NCBI RefSeq assembly: GCF_042654985.1
Contig: NZ_JBHSMT010000026.1
Coordinates: 62,001 to 126,000, forward strand
Direction of reading: 5' to 3'
DNA from: Paraherbaspirillum soli
Lineage (GTDB): Bacteria > Pseudomonadota > Gammaproteobacteria > Burkholderiales > Burkholderiaceae_D
DNA length: 64,000 nt
Shown: positions 1 through 6,610 of the stretch, in pieces
Numbering within the stretch: the stretch's first letter is position 1
How the letters are laid out: every line of letters begins with the position of its first letter
Notes under the pieces: model-generated
Database searches by the model: none
What the model saw: only the letters and a program-made list of their open reading frames with translations
Told to the model about the DNA's origin: nothing
Translations under genes and position numbers: made by a program

Positions 1-2
1 TA

Positions 3-104
3 AAGTCTGATGGTCGTGTATACGATGGCAATACACGTATCACAATACTTGAAGAACGTAGTGTTAATGTTAATTCTCTTCCGAGGGAAACCATAAAATG
101 GTGA
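3..104 (+). CDS. C-terminal tail of a polymorphic (Rhs-type) toxin, partial
   Basis: An open frame enters from the left edge and ends at TGA 102-104. The visible 33 residues include DGRVYDGNTRITILEERSV and end VNSLPRETIKW, a style of ending I associate with toxin tips of Rhs/polymorphic toxins. Its stop overlaps the ATG of the next gene (ATGGTGA at 98-104), the usual toxin-immunity arrangement. The catalytic part lies outside the window, so the activity cannot be stated. Assignment to the toxin class is recognition plus context; the frame itself is seen directly. Confidence 0.5.
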   Translation, partial: KSDGRVYDGNTRITILEERSVNVNSLPRETIKW

Positions 105-367
105 AAAAAGATTTTTGGCGGCCCGTGCAAATGCGTTTTAGTGCAATGACGCAAATTGAAAAGCTTTCATGGCTTAGTCAATTGCTCTACGTGCTATCAA
201 TGCTTGCACGCGACACATATGAGGTTGGTACCGACGATGTAGCGAGGCCCGCAGATTTGCGTAGATTTAATGAGTTAATTCATCGAGTGGCGACATTCCA
301 GAAAAAGGTGGCAAAAGATAAGGACTATGAAATGCCTGAATACCGTATTTTTCGAGCTTCTGGATAA
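98..367 (+). CDS. Putative immunity protein, probably frameshifted at its 3' end
   Basis: The 89-residue product starts inside the stop region of the toxin tail, so the two are translationally coupled. It is soluble with no signal peptide and contains the stretch WLSQLLYVLSMLARDTYEVG. By position it is the cognate immunity protein of the truncated toxin. The frame ends at 367, but another frame continues from about 330 to TAG 420-422 and would add a sensible tail (TVFFELLDNHIATLNVPQ, then KTLLDLLQ). A one-base slip near 330-345 could therefore have truncated the gene, or the break may be a sequence error. Family not named with confidence. Confidence 0.55.
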   Translation: MVKKDFWRPVQMRFSAMTQIEKLSWLSQLLYVLSMLARDTYEVGTDDVARPADLRRFNELIHRVATFQKKVAKDKDYEMPEYRIFRASG

Positions 368-444
368 CCATATTGCCACCCTTAATGTGCCTCAAAAGAC
401 GCTTCTAGATTTGCTGCAATAGTTGTCAGACTTTTGAAGCGACT

Positions 445-840
445 ATGTACCAGGTAAACGTAAAGCTAATCGTGTCAGGTAAGGACTTTCAACCTAATTC
501 CGATCTCATGACGAGCACCCACCTTCATCGTGCGTGGAAAGAAGGAGATTTAGTAATTCCTCAAGCCACAAAGAAGTTTGAGGATGCCGGTGTGGTCTAC
601 CGACTGTTGCATGAATATTCCGATATGGATTGGGCAGAGGTTATGCTTGAAAATTTGAAAGAAATTGCTGCTTTAATCACAGGCGTTTCAGTCACGATGA
701 CTCTTCCGACTCCACAGCTCTCGGTATTTATTGAGACGGATGGCCGTGACTATCCGCCGATATTCCTTTCGCGCGAAATATTGGATGTTCTTGATTCAAT
801 CTATTCTGAAGTAGATATCGATGTCGTACATTCCTTATAA
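445..840 (+). CDS. Small soluble protein, DUF4279-like immunity candidate
   Basis: The 131-residue product opens with a beta-strand-like YQVNVKLIVSG segment followed by a helix-rich middle. This resembles the beginning of DUF4279 proteins, which are often found as orphan immunity genes in toxin arrays. The resemblance is weaker than for the gene at 2455. It has no signal peptide or membrane segment. Its TAA (838-840) abuts the point where an Rhs core fragment resumes in frame, so the end of the gene coincides with a recombination junction. Function is inferred from the neighbourhood only. Confidence 0.5.
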   Translation: MYQVNVKLIVSGKDFQPNSDLMTSTHLHRAWKEGDLVIPQATKKFEDAGVVYRLLHEYSDMDWAEVMLENLKEIAALITGVSVTMTLPTPQLSVFIETDGRDYPPIFLSREILDVLDSIYSEVDIDVVHSL

Positions 841-875
841 CGGTTAGTGCAAACACCGAAGGTGCTGATAATTCG

Positions 876-1472
876 ATGGTGTGGCGCTGGGACAATGCCG
901 ATCCGTTCGGCATGCTACCGCCGGATGAGAACCCGAGTGGGCTGGGCACTTTCACGTACAACCAGCGCTTCCCGGGGCAGTTGTACGACAAGGAGACCAA
1001 TAATTTTTACAACATCAACAGGGACTATGATCCGCAGTTGGGGCGGTATATGCAGTCTGATCCGATTGGATTGGATGGCGGCATCAATACCTATGCATAT
1101 GTGTATGGCAATCCGCTGATGTACACAGATCCCACTGGTCTCTTGCCCGGATTGATGCAGAGGATTGTCAAGAAGAAATATCCTCAGATAATTCCTAATA
1201 CACGTAATACTGTCAGTCGCCTGTGTCAAGGAAAGCTCAGCGATTCCGATTTGGATAAGCTGACCCAGGAAATCTTGGACGAGATCAATGTCTCCGATGC
1301 AATGTCTCTTGGAGATGTTCCATTCTGGAAAACCCCGCTACCGCTGACTGCCGAGCAGGCAGCTGTTGTTCAGAATCTAATGAATAACATTCATCAGGAT
1401 TCCTTGTCACAAACGGCAAAAGACCTGTATAACCAAGCGCTAAAAAATGGATCTGTTGTGGTGCATAAATGA
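876..1472 (+). CDS. Displaced Rhs core fragment with C-terminal toxin tip
   Basis: Residues 2-90 carry the hallmark Rhs core: VWRWDNADPFG, then GQLYDKET...YNINRDYDPQLGRYMQSDPIGLDGG, then NTYAYVYGNPLMYTDPTGL. The last 108 residues are a variable tip with no motif I recognise. The frame stays open upstream of the ATG to about 843 with Rhs-like residues, so this is a fragment of a once longer gene and the ATG at 876 is only the first available. It stops in an ATGA overlap with a membrane-protein gene, the likely immunity partner. This matches an orphan Rhs-CT cassette left by recombination at the 3' end of an rhs gene. Tip activity unknown. Confidence 0.75.
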   Translation: MVWRWDNADPFGMLPPDENPSGLGTFTYNQRFPGQLYDKETNNFYNINRDYDPQLGRYMQSDPIGLDGGINTYAYVYGNPLMYTDPTGLLPGLMQRIVKKKYPQIIPNTRNTVSRLCQGKLSDSDLDKLTQEILDEINVSDAMSLGDVPFWKTPLPLTAEQAAVVQNLMNNIHQDSLSQTAKDLYNQALKNGSVVVHK

Positions 1473-1855
1473 GGAATCCAATGAATACGCGAAATATATT
1501 TTCTGTTCTATTCCTGCTTGGATATTTACTCACGCTTGGGACATCATATATTTATGCAAACGCGGCTAATCCAAGTTTTCAATCGTTACTTTCACCTTTG
1601 GGTCACGTATATGACTACGTAATGATTGCTTTCCCTTTTTCAATCTACTTGCCGCTGAAGGGCTACTCCACGGTACTTGCGGTGATTACTACAGGTGTGT
1701 TGGCAATTGCAACAGTGTACTTCTTGGGGGCAAAGAGGGAGAGGCTTCGGAATTTCTGCATTAAATTTTCAATTTATTGTGCGCTCTCTGCGGTTACGTA
1801 TTTGTTGTCACTGGATGCTATATTCCGAATCCTGAATGCGGGGCCTGTTCGATAG
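1469..1855 (+). CDS. Multi-pass membrane protein, putative immunity partner of the Rhs tip
   Basis: The 128-residue product has about four hydrophobic segments: residues 9-27, 43-60, 65-85 and 96-118. It starts in a 4-bp ATGA overlap with the Rhs tip gene, so the two are coupled. A membrane-embedded immunity protein would suit a toxin that acts at or across the inner membrane, but this is inference from position. No family recognised. The DNA is AT-rich compared with the operon that begins at 3797, which fits horizontal acquisition. Confidence 0.6.
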   Translation: MRNPMNTRNIFSVLFLLGYLLTLGTSYIYANAANPSFQSLLSPLGHVYDYVMIAFPFSIYLPLKGYSTVLAVITTGVLAIATVYFLGAKRERLRNFCIKFSIYCALSAVTYLLSLDAIFRILNAGPVR

Positions 1856-1876
1856 TTTTTCCAATTGGTGTTTATT

Positions 1877-1933
1877 TACAGTTATGTGACTGGTAACCCG
1901 ATCTCGTTTTCTGATCCGCTTGGGAAGCACTGA
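1877..1933 (+). pseudogene. Rhs core remnant
   Basis: Eighteen codons read YSYVTGNPISFSDPLGKH and then stop. This is the terminal Rhs core signature (Y.YV.GNP...DP.G) without flanking coding sequence, so it is a second, heavily decayed Rhs junction. The gap 1856-2081 holds nothing else recognisable. Confidence 0.6.
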
Positions 1934-2081
1934 TTTATCCAGGATTCAAGAAATTACTGTTTCATGAATCAATGACTTAGGCATTGCTCCTGGGCGAAAA
2001 ATCAAATAAACCAGTGCTACCCTAAGCTAGATATATTGCGAAATTCGGACCTCGATTTTTTTTATGGCATTGCAAAGATAA

Positions 2082-2438
2082 ATGGAACGAAATAATGTGC
2101 GAATTTCATTTTTTAATCGTTTGATTACTGCTTGTATCTCTGCACTAATCATCGTGGTTATGGCCTGCTGTGCGCCAGTTGCGATTTTGGTGTTTGGGCG
2201 TGGTCACGGGGTTGGCATCATTGACTCGTACCGCACATTCCACATATGGGGTACTTCGGTATCGGTCGTTGCTGGTGTTGTCGGTTTTGCGTTAGGGGCC
2301 GATCGTACCATTATTCTTTTTAGTCACTTCTGGGGTACAGGGCATTCGAATAGTGTGCGCTTTACATTGTTCTTGTGGGGCGCGTTGATCGGTGTCGGAC
2401 TAATTAGCTATTGGTTGTTGGCGCCAAGTGGGAATTAA
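2082..2438 (+). CDS. Small integral membrane protein of unknown function
   Basis: The 118-residue product has hydrophobic segments at about residues 15-37, 50-70 and 92-112. Between them is a conserved-looking polar stretch, RGHGVGIIDSYRTFHIWGT. It sits 17 bp before a DUF4279 gene and inside the Rhs remnant array, so it may be another orphan immunity or cargo gene. No enzymatic motif is visible. Confidence 0.6.
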   Translation: MERNNVRISFFNRLITACISALIIVVMACCAPVAILVFGRGHGVGIIDSYRTFHIWGTSVSVVAGVVGFALGADRTIILFSHFWGTGHSNSVRFTLFLWGALIGVGLISYWLLAPSGN

Positions 2439-2454
2439 TAAGTGAGCCGCAACT

Positions 2455-2868
2455 ATGCATTCGTTTCATTTTGTAGTGTCTCTACGCTTCTTCAGTCAAA
2501 CTATCGCACCGTCTGAAATATCTGTGCAGCTTGGTCTAGAGCCAATGTGGCAGCATGAAATTGGAGAGCCACGAGTAAGTATAAAAGGAGCCCCGCTTGG
2601 CGGAATTTATGGCTCCAACTATTGTTCATTTAGATTCAAGCGACAAGGCAGCGAGGAGCTGAATGAAATGCTTGACAGAATTGTCATGAATCTTCTCCAA
2701 CATAAAATCTTTTTCGATCGCATTCGAGAGGATAGCGGACGTACGGAGTTTTTTATTGGTTGGTATTCGACTGGAAATACTGGAGATACTTTCAGTAATT
2801 CTTTGTTGTCCAAACTTGGTGAGCTGAAAATTGATTTGGCACTCGATGTGTATGGGGACGGGGAGTAG
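2455..2868 (+). CDS. DUF4279 family protein, orphan immunity candidate
   Basis: The 137-residue soluble protein shows the DUF4279 pattern: an N-terminal strand (FVVSLRFFS), then IAPSEISVQLGLEP and a Gly-rich loop, followed by an alternating beta/alpha body. DUF4279 genes are common in polymorphic toxin loci and are regarded as immunity-type proteins. No toxin partner is directly upstream, only a membrane protein gene, so it is probably an orphan left by array shuffling. Confidence 0.6.
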   Translation: MHSFHFVVSLRFFSQTIAPSEISVQLGLEPMWQHEIGEPRVSIKGAPLGGIYGSNYCSFRFKRQGSEELNEMLDRIVMNLLQHKIFFDRIREDSGRTEFFIGWYSTGNTGDTFSNSLLSKLGELKIDLALDVYGDGE

Positions 2869-2924
2869 GACGGTTGGGTTTCATTACATTCAGCCTACCC
2901 AAGCCGGAAATGGAAAGAAACCTC

Positions 2925-3455
2925 ATGAAACCCTACATTACTGATGCATTCAAAGACGGGAAATTCGTTTTGAAATTCCAATGTGAAGGGAAAAGCTACG
3001 AGCAAATTCAGGAAACGCTACAAGGTACGCAGGTCACTGCCTATGCCATGCCGGATACGCATTCTTTTCAGAGTGCCTGGCTGTTTCAGCTTTTCTTTAG
3101 CAATGGGTGTGTAGTCGAGTTCTCATCGTCCTGCACAGAAGTCGGCGGGTGGCAGGAAGTGGGGAGCTTGAATCTCCGCTTTGATCAAGAGCTAACCTTA
3201 GATCAAGCACAAGACGCGACTTTATGTGTGAAAACTGGCGTAGAGAAATTCTATGTGAAGTCCATAGATCGCTTGATTTATGAAGATGCGGATGTCTATG
3301 CAGAATGTGGAATAGTGTTTAGCGATTCATCGGGGCGGGAAATACTTGTCGCCGCCGGACCGGCACCGGGTTCGGTATCCGTGCAAGCTCCTTTTTCTAC
3401 AGGTGAATTCCAGCCGGAATTTGCGATGACAAAGTACAAGCGCGTATCTATTTAA
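2925..3455 (+). CDS. Hypothetical soluble protein at the end of the toxin/immunity array
   Basis: A TTG-initiated frame opens at 2874 and ATGs occur at 2910 and 2925. I chose 2925 (MKPYITDAFKDGKF) because the residues before it look non-coding; 2910 is possible. The 176-residue product is rich in alternating beta-type residues and Cys/Trp, with no signal peptide or membrane segment. It resembles small immunity or cargo proteins by size and context, but I recognise no family. A long hairpin at 3465-3503 follows the stop. Confidence 0.5.
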   Translation: MKPYITDAFKDGKFVLKFQCEGKSYEQIQETLQGTQVTAYAMPDTHSFQSAWLFQLFFSNGCVVEFSSSCTEVGGWQEVGSLNLRFDQELTLDQAQDATLCVKTGVEKFYVKSIDRLIYEDADVYAECGIVFSDSSGREILVAAGPAPGSVSVQAPFSTGEFQPEFAMTKYKRVSI

Positions 3456-3464
3456 CTCTGAGCA

Positions 3465-3503
3465 TGGGATGTTGAGCTGGATGCAATGAAGCCCAACATC
3501 CCA
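3465..3503. repeat. Hairpin-forming palindrome of the TTGGGCT/AGCCCAA type
   Basis: The arms TGGGATGTTGAGCT (3465-3478) and AGCCCAACATCCCA (3490-3503) pair with one mismatch across an 11-nt loop. The core resembles the TTGGGCT...AGCCCAA palindromes at 11085-11105, 14225-14244 and 35045-35066. It lies right after a gene stop and could also act as a 3' end stabiliser; there is no T-tract. Confidence 0.55.
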
Positions 3504-3661
3504 CATCTCAATTTTTGTTAGCTGAGTCCAGCATCGCGATGATGTCGAGCGAATAAGATTCCCAAGTTTTCCTCATAAGATTTCGCAGCAAACCAGTTTG
3601 CCGCCCTCAAACCCACCCACGCTTTCCCCCATCCATCAACCACCCCGCAGCAGCTGTTGTG

Positions 3662-3679
3662 TGTTGACATCAGTCAACA
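3662..3679. promoter_or_regulatory. 18-bp perfect palindrome, candidate FNR/ANR-type operator
   Basis: TGTTGACATCAGTCAACA is a perfect inverted repeat of two 7-bp arms around 4 nt. The inner TTGAC-N4-GTCAA fits the relaxed CRP/FNR-family half-site pattern (FNR/ANR/DNR boxes are TTGAT/C-N4-A/GTCAA). A -10-like TATAGT lies at 3705-3710, so the centre would be roughly -45 from the start, near a class II activator position. The site is 118 bp before the first gene of the lipid operon and is the only strong signal in the 3504-3796 gap. Regulator identity is inference. Confidence 0.5.
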
Positions 3680-3796
3680 TTCAATACTGGTCAATCAAGC
3701 TGTTTATAGTTAAAGTGCAAAACTTTTCCGAGTCGCATTCGGATCAAACAGCAGCATCAGAACAATGCGTCAAACCGCAACGCCAGAAATTTCAAC

Positions 3797-4777
3797 ATGA
3801 TCCCAGTTCGACTCGTTTCCACCGGCAAGGCACTCCCCTCAGAACAACTTAGCTCCGAACAACTGGATCAGCGGCTCGGCCACGCCGCCGGCCATACTTT
3901 CAAAGCCAGCGGCGTGCGCCTGCGGCATGTGGCCGCCGCCGCCGAAACGCAAAGCCAGCTGGCGGCCGCCGCGCTGCATGACGCGCTGAAAAATGCATCC
4001 TTGCCCGCATCCTCGATCGACCTGCTGATTTCCGCTTGCGGCGTGCAGGAACAGGCTTTGCCCAGCACCGCCTGTTTTATCGCCGAGCAGGCCGGTTTGA
4101 AGCCGGGCACGCCGGCCTTTGACGTCAACGCCAGCTGCCTCAGTTTTATGGCTGGCTTGCGGGTCGCGGCGGGATTGTTGGCGACTGGCGGTTATACGCG
4201 CATCGCGCTGGTGTCGTCGGACCTGGCTTCGCGCGGGGTCGATTGGAGCGAGCCGGAAGCTTCGCTGATCTTTGGCGACGGCGCGGCCGCGGTGATTCTG
4301 GAAAAAGGCGGCGCAGGGCAGGGCATACGCGCCTTCAAACTGGAGACCTATCCGGAAGGACGCAGCTACTGCGAAATCCGCGCCGGCGGCACCAGGCGCA
4401 ACCCGCGCATCGGCGTCGAACCGGGCGACTTCCTGTTCCGGATGGATGGCAAGGCGGTATTCAAACTGGCGTCCAAGCTGATGCCGTCGTTCCTGTCCGG
4501 ATTGATGGCGGAGACCGGCGACGATCTGTCCTCGATCGACGTCGTGGTGCCGCATCAAGCCAGTCATCTGGGCATGGCGCACGCCGCCAAAAGACTGGGG
4601 ATACCGGCAGAGAAGGTGGTCGATATCTATGCCACGCACGGCAACCAGGTGGCGGCGTCGATCCCTACCGCGCTGCACGAGGCGGTGATCAGCGGCCGCG
4701 CCAAGCCGGGCACTCGCGCCCTGTTGATGGGGACCGCGGCGGGGCTGACGATAGGCGGCCTGGTGCTCGACTTATGA
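3797..4777 (+). CDS. KAS III (FabH/OleA-like) condensing enzyme of the lipid operon
   Basis: The 326-residue thiolase-fold enzyme has a complete KAS III triad: Cys114 in NASCLSFM, His253 in VPHQASH and Asn283 in THGNQVA. It should therefore catalyse a decarboxylative or Claisen-type acyl condensation. It is distinct from the housekeeping FabH at 60590, lacking for example its VCSGF and PHQANIRI wording, so it probably uses another acyl primer. It is the first gene of seven that overlap or nearly touch, which points to a dedicated lipid product. OleA, which joins two fatty acyl chains, is a possible analogue because an extended SDR follows, but the rest of the cluster is not the Ole set. Start supported by length and conserved N-terminus. 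Confidence 0.85.
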   Translation: MIPVRLVSTGKALPSEQLSSEQLDQRLGHAAGHTFKASGVRLRHVAAAAETQSQLAAAALHDALKNASLPASSIDLLISACGVQEQALPSTACFIAEQAGLKPGTPAFDVNASCLSFMAGLRVAAGLLATGGYTRIALVSSDLASRGVDWSEPEASLIFGDGAAAVILEKGGAGQGIRAFKLETYPEGRSYCEIRAGGTRRNPRIGVEPGDFLFRMDGKAVFKLASKLMPSFLSGLMAETGDDLSSIDVVVPHQASHLGMAHAAKRLGIPAEKVVDIYATHGNQVAASIPTALHEAVISGRAKPGTRALLMGTAAGLTIGGLVLDL

Positions 4778-5790
4778 CGCGATCCATCAAGCGCATCCTG
4801 GTCACCGGCGCCACCGGCGGACTGGGCCGCAATGCCGTCAACGCCCTGCTTGAAAAAGGCCTGCAGGTGCGCGCCACCGGGCGCAATGCCGCAGTTGGGC
4901 AGGAACTGGCCATCCTCGGCGCAGAATTTTTTCAGCTTGATCTGGCCTCGGCCACGCCGGCGCAATTGGCGCCGCTGCTGCGCGACGTCGATGCGGTGTG
5001 GCACTGTGCCGCACTGTCGTCGCCGTGGGGCGCGCTGGCCGATTTTGTCGCGGCCAATCTGAGCGCCACGCAACGCCTGTTCCAGGCCGCAGGCGAACAG
5101 CAGGTCCAGCGCTTTGTGCATATCTCGACCCCGGCGCTGTACTTCGACTACACCAGCCGTTTCGAGGTCAAGGAAGATTTTCGGCCAGCTTCGTATGTCA
5201 ACGACTACGCCGCGACCAAGGCCCAGGCCGAACAGGCAATCCGCAGCGCCGCCGCGCAATTTCCGCAGATGCAGGTTGTGATCCTGCGTCCGCGCGCGAT
5301 CTTCGGTCCCTACGATCAAGTGCTGATCCCGCGCCTGTCGCGGGTGTTGACCGAACGCAGCGGGCGTCTGCCGCTGCCGAGAGGCGGCCATGTCACGCTC
5401 GATTTCACCTATGTCGAAAACGTCGTGCATGCGATGTGGCTGGCGACCACCAGGCCGGATATTCCATCCTGCACCGCGTTCAACATCACCAATCAAGAAC
5501 CGGCGCTATTGCGCGACATGCTGCAGGCGCTGTATCGCGACGCCCTCGGCCGCCCATTCAACATCGTGTCGGTGCCATATCCGCTGCTGGCCACGGTAGC
5601 GCGCGGCATGCTGCTGGCATCCCGCTTGAGCGGCAGGGAACCGGCGCTGACGCCCTATAGCGTCGGCGCGCTCAGCTACGACATGACGCTGGACAGCAGC
5701 AAAGCCAGGCAGCTGCTCGGCTACACGCCGCTGGTCAGTCTGGCCGACGGCATCCAAAGAACCGCGCAATGGATCAAACGCCATGGCTAA
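4774..5790 (+). CDS. Extended short-chain dehydrogenase (3-beta-HSD / OleD-like)
   Basis: The 338-residue product has the NAD(P)-binding motif TGATGGLG (residues 11-18) and the catalytic Tyr145-x3-Lys149 (YAATK) with Ser118 in HIST. This is typical of NAD-dependent epimerase / 3-beta-hydroxysteroid dehydrogenase proteins. A much longer frame is open upstream; I start at 4774 because that ATG forms an ATGA overlap with the condensing-enzyme stop and immediately precedes the Rossmann strand. It likely reduces the beta-keto product of the condensing enzyme, as OleD does, but the substrate is inferred. Confidence 0.85.
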   Translation: MTRSIKRILVTGATGGLGRNAVNALLEKGLQVRATGRNAAVGQELAILGAEFFQLDLASATPAQLAPLLRDVDAVWHCAALSSPWGALADFVAANLSATQRLFQAAGEQQVQRFVHISTPALYFDYTSRFEVKEDFRPASYVNDYAATKAQAEQAIRSAAAQFPQMQVVILRPRAIFGPYDQVLIPRLSRVLTERSGRLPLPRGGHVTLDFTYVENVVHAMWLATTRPDIPSCTAFNITNQEPALLRDMLQALYRDALGRPFNIVSVPYPLLATVARGMLLASRLSGREPALTPYSVGALSYDMTLDSSKARQLLGYTPLVSLADGIQRTAQWIKRHG

Positions 5791-6610
5791 AATCACCGCC
5801 TTCCGGGTCGGACACTGCACTCATCCATCTTGCATGGTGCTCAAAGGCAGCGGCATCAAAAGCCGTTGTTTTCCGTCGCGCGCCTACCTGATTGAAACCA
5901 GCCGCGGCTTGTATTTGTGGGACACCGGCTACGCCGACCGCTTCCGCGAAGCGACCGCACAAGGCGTCTTCAAGCTTTATGCCTGGATCACGCCGGTGGT
6001 GTTTGATGCCCACGAATCGTTGCAAGGGCAGTTGCGCGCATATGGCGTCAGCCCCAAGGATATTCATACGCTGGTACTGTCGCATTTTCATGCCGACCAC
6101 ATCGCCGGCATGCGCGACTTTCCGGCGGCGCGCCTGCTGTGTTCGGCGCCGGGCTGGGAAGCGGTACGCCATCTGTCGGGAGTCAAGGCGGTGCGGCAGG
6201 CCTTTGTGCCGGCGCTGCTGCCGGCCGATATCGAGGCGCGGCTGGAGTTCGTCGAGCGCTATCCGGAATCGGCGCTGGCGTCCGAGCTGGCGCCGTTCGA
6301 GCATGGGTGGGACATCACCGGCACCGGCGAAATCATCATCGTCAACCTGCCCGGGCACGCCATCGGCCATCTCGGCGCTTTCGTGCGCGAGGACCACGGC
6401 TGGACTTTGCTGGCATCCGATGCGGCCTGGGTCGCCGACAGTTATCAGCAATTGCGCGGACCGTCCGAGCTGTCGTTCCTGATCCAGCACAACCGCAAGG
6501 ATTACTACGACACGCTGCGCAAATTGCACGCCTTGCACCAGTCGGGACAGGCCGCGATCCGCATCACGCACGAAGGCGCGGTCGATTATCTGCCGGGAGT
6601 CAACGCATGA
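5783..6610 (+). CDS. Metallo-beta-lactamase-fold hydrolase
   Basis: The 275-residue protein carries the metal-binding signature SHFHADH (His101, His103, Asp105, His106). Further ligands are the His in LPGHAIGH and the Asp in LASDAAW, so a complete dinuclear site is present. It resembles lactonase/thioesterase-type members rather than beta-lactamases and has no signal peptide. It overlaps the SDR gene by 8 bp and the next gene by ATGA. In this pathway it could open a lactone or release an acyl thioester; the reaction is unproven. Confidence 0.85.
   Translation: MAKITAFRVGHCTHPSCMVLKGSGIKSRCFPSRAYLIETSRGLYLWDTGYADRFREATAQGVFKLYAWITPVVFDAHESLQGQLRAYGVSPKDIHTLVLSHFHADHIAGMRDFPAARLLCSAPGWEAVRHLSGVKAVRQAFVPALLPADIEARLEFVERYPESALASELAPFEHGWDITGTGEIIIVNLPGHAIGHLGAFVREDHGWTLLASDAAWVADSYQQLRGPSELSFLIQHNRKDYYDTLRKLHALHQSGQAAIRITHEGAVDYLPGVNA

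Noticed and set aside
3598..3852. 84-residue open frame before the lipid operon
   Set aside because: No ATG start, Pro/Ser/Thr-rich random composition, and it overlaps the operator-like palindrome and the start of the condensing-enzyme gene.
4243..4773. Long upstream extension of the SDR frame
   Set aside because: It is the shadow of the KAS III gene; Arg/Gly-rich translation without motifs. The real start at 4774 has an ATGA overlap and the Rossmann motif directly after it.
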